Source: Gammaproteobacteria bacterium
GTDB taxonomy: Bacteria > Pseudomonadota > Gammaproteobacteria > SZUA-229
Reading direction: 5' to 3'
DNA length: 5,764 nt
Assembly: GCA_013138755.1 (NCBI GenBank)
Contig: WTCC01000306.1
Location: 1 to 5,764 of the forward strand
In this document: piece after piece, positions 4,589-5,764 of the stretch
How positions within the stretch are numbered: position 1 is the first letter of the stretch
Layout: each line of letters begins with the position of its first letter
Position numbers and translations under genes: made by a program
Notes under the pieces: model-generated
Told to the model about the DNA's origin: nothing
What the model saw: the letters and a program-made list of their open reading frames with translations, nothing else
Database searches by the model: none

Positions 4589-5764
4589 TTAATTACTAGC
4601 CCGAACGTTGTTTTGGCCAACATTCAGTTGTTCAATATAAGAAAGAAAAACGGGTACCACAAATAATACCAGCAAGGTTGAAAATGCGAGTCCGAATGAA
4701 ATACTGACAGCCATAGGAATCAGGAACTGAGCCTGCAATGATGTTTCAAAAAGCAGGGGTGTTAAACCAGCAATGGTTGTTAATGAGGTTAACAACACTG
4801 CTCGCAGGCGCAGGCATGCAGATTCATTCAGGGCATCATGTACATCCAGGCCTTTCGATCGAAGTTGTTTATAAAAAGTCACCAGAATGATTGAATCATT
4901 TATCACGATACCAGACAGGCCAAAGATACCGAACTGGGACAGAATGGTTAAATCAATATTCAAAAACCAGTGTCCAAATATAGCGCCACTAATACCAAAC
5001 GGTATAACCATCATAACCGCAAGCGGCCAGCTATATGAGGCAAATACCCAGGCAAGAATAATATAAATCAATACCAGCGCCAGTAAACCTCCCTGCTTCA
5101 TATCAGAGGTGGTTTCACGTTCTTCTTCTGCCCTGCCTTTATAGCTAACCTGCAAACCATATTTTTTCAGTATCTCAGGTATCGCTGACTGCTGTAATTT
5201 TTCCAGCACTTCGTTGGCATTGGTTACTTTTTCATTAACTTCTGCCGTTACATGCACGCCCAGTTTAGTGTCAGTATGGCGCAGTAATTCCAGCCCCTGA
5301 TGGGATGAAAGTAACACTACATTACTTAATGGCAGGCGCTTACCCGCTAGCGTTATGATCGGCAGTGTTTCAAGGATACCCTGGAACTTTCGCTCTTTCG
5401 CGGGCAACATAATGCGCACTTCAATTTCTTCATCTGAATCATAAAAGATTTGCAACAACTGCCCATCAAGCGCCGTACGTAACTGGCGACCAACTTCAGC
5501 AATTGTTAAACCGGCTGCTTGCGCCAGTGGCGTAAGCTCGAAAATATATTGCTGACGGCCATAAGGCAGGTCATCCAGGATATTGCTCAGGCCATCATAA
5601 TTTTCCATGGCATCAGCGAGCTCTTCTGCAGCATGTTTCAGGGTAATCGCGTCAGCACCTGTTAAAAAGACATCGATATCCAGACCCGGCGGCCCGCCAC
5701 GTGGACTGCTGATTATTAATTGTTCTACACCTGCGGGAATATCAAGTCGCGACTGCCACTCCTC
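4589..5764 (-). CDS. RND efflux permease (AcrB-type, HAE1-like), C-terminal part only
   Basis: RND permeases are inner-membrane proton antiporters that export drugs or other small molecules with a membrane-fusion protein and an outer-membrane channel. The frame is open from the window edge at 5764 to the stop at 4589, giving the last 391 residues of a protein normally about 1,000-1,050 long; the ATG at 5608 is internal. The fragment begins in the second periplasmic loop: PPGLDIDVFLTG, then the porter segments with LTPLAQAAGLTIAEVGRQLR (fragment residues 77-96). From about 224 come the last transmembrane helices: GGLLALVLIYIILAWVF, PLAVMMVIPFGISGAIFG, the helix carrying GIVINDSIILVTF (285-297), RAVLLTSLTTIAGLTPLLF (321-339) and the final helix before the hydrophilic tail. 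The substrate cannot be told. It is separated by 445 bp and a terminator-like stem from the GGDEF operon, so it is probably a separate transcription unit. Confidence 0.93.
   Translation of the reverse strand, partial: EEWQSRLDIPAGVEQLIISSPRGGPPGLDIDVFLTGADAITLKHAAEELADAMENYDGLSNILDDLPYGRQQYIFELTPLAQAAGLTIAEVGRQLRTALDGQLLQIFYDSDEEIEVRIMLPAKERKFQGILETLPIITLAGKRLPLSNVVLLSSHQGLELLRHTDTKLGVHVTAEVNEKVTNANEVLEKLQQSAIPEILKKYGLQVSYKGRAEEERETTSDMKQGGLLALVLIYIILAWVFASYSWPLAVMMVIPFGISGAIFGHWFLNIDLTILSQFGIFGLSGIVINDSIILVTFYKQLRSKGLDVHDALNESACLRLRAVLLTSLTTIAGLTPLLFETSLQAQFLIPMAVSISFGLAFSTLLVLFVVPVFLSYIEQLNVGQNNVRASN

Overview
The window looks like the chromosome of a polarly flagellated, fairly AT-rich gammaproteobacterium (GC roughly 40% by eye, not computed). 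This rests on FlgM/FlgN/FlgA with gammaproteobacterial-type motifs, a sigma-28 and a sigma-54 promoter-like site, and an HAE1-type RND pump. I cannot name the species. All six real genes lie on the minus strand, so transcription runs from high to low coordinates.

Layout in order of transcription. (1) 5764-4589: C-terminal part of an RND efflux permease, cut by the window edge. (2) 4588-4144: 445 bp without a gene. It holds a small hairpin, a repeat related to the mobile element described below, a terminator-like stem, a strong sigma-54 (-24/-12) promoter match and a 16-bp inverted repeat over the predicted transcript start. (3) 4143-2186: a GGDEF-domain protein and a single-pass SPOR-domain protein, joined by a TAATG stop/start overlap. 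(4) 2185-1974: a 212-bp gap with an inverted pair of CACGAAG-type repeats. (5) 1973-1248: flgA, the periplasmic P-ring chaperone. (6) 1254-980: a 275-bp, non-coding, MITE-like element with terminal inverted repeats and two large internal palindromes; one end overlaps the flgA stop codon. (7) 959-933: a sigma-28 promoter match for flgM. (8) 892-581: flgM, the anti-sigma-28 factor. (9) 552-497: four copies of a 14-bp tandem repeat. (10) 482-1: flgN, the chaperone of the hook-filament junction proteins, missing only its C-terminal tip at the window edge.

How the genes fit together: flgA, flgM and flgN are a common gammaproteobacterial flagellar cluster. The unusual part is what precedes flgA: a GGDEF protein and a SPOR protein, apparently driven by a sigma-54 promoter of the kind that drives mid-class genes in polar flagellates. 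The GGDEF protein has a degenerate active site (AGDKF) but an intact RxxD I-site, so it may be a c-di-GMP receptor rather than a synthase. The SPOR protein should bind peptidoglycan in the periplasm, where FlgA works. A working hypothesis is a flagellum-associated c-di-GMP-receptor/peptidoglycan-binding pair. The MITE-like element separates flgA from the flgM promoter without destroying either.
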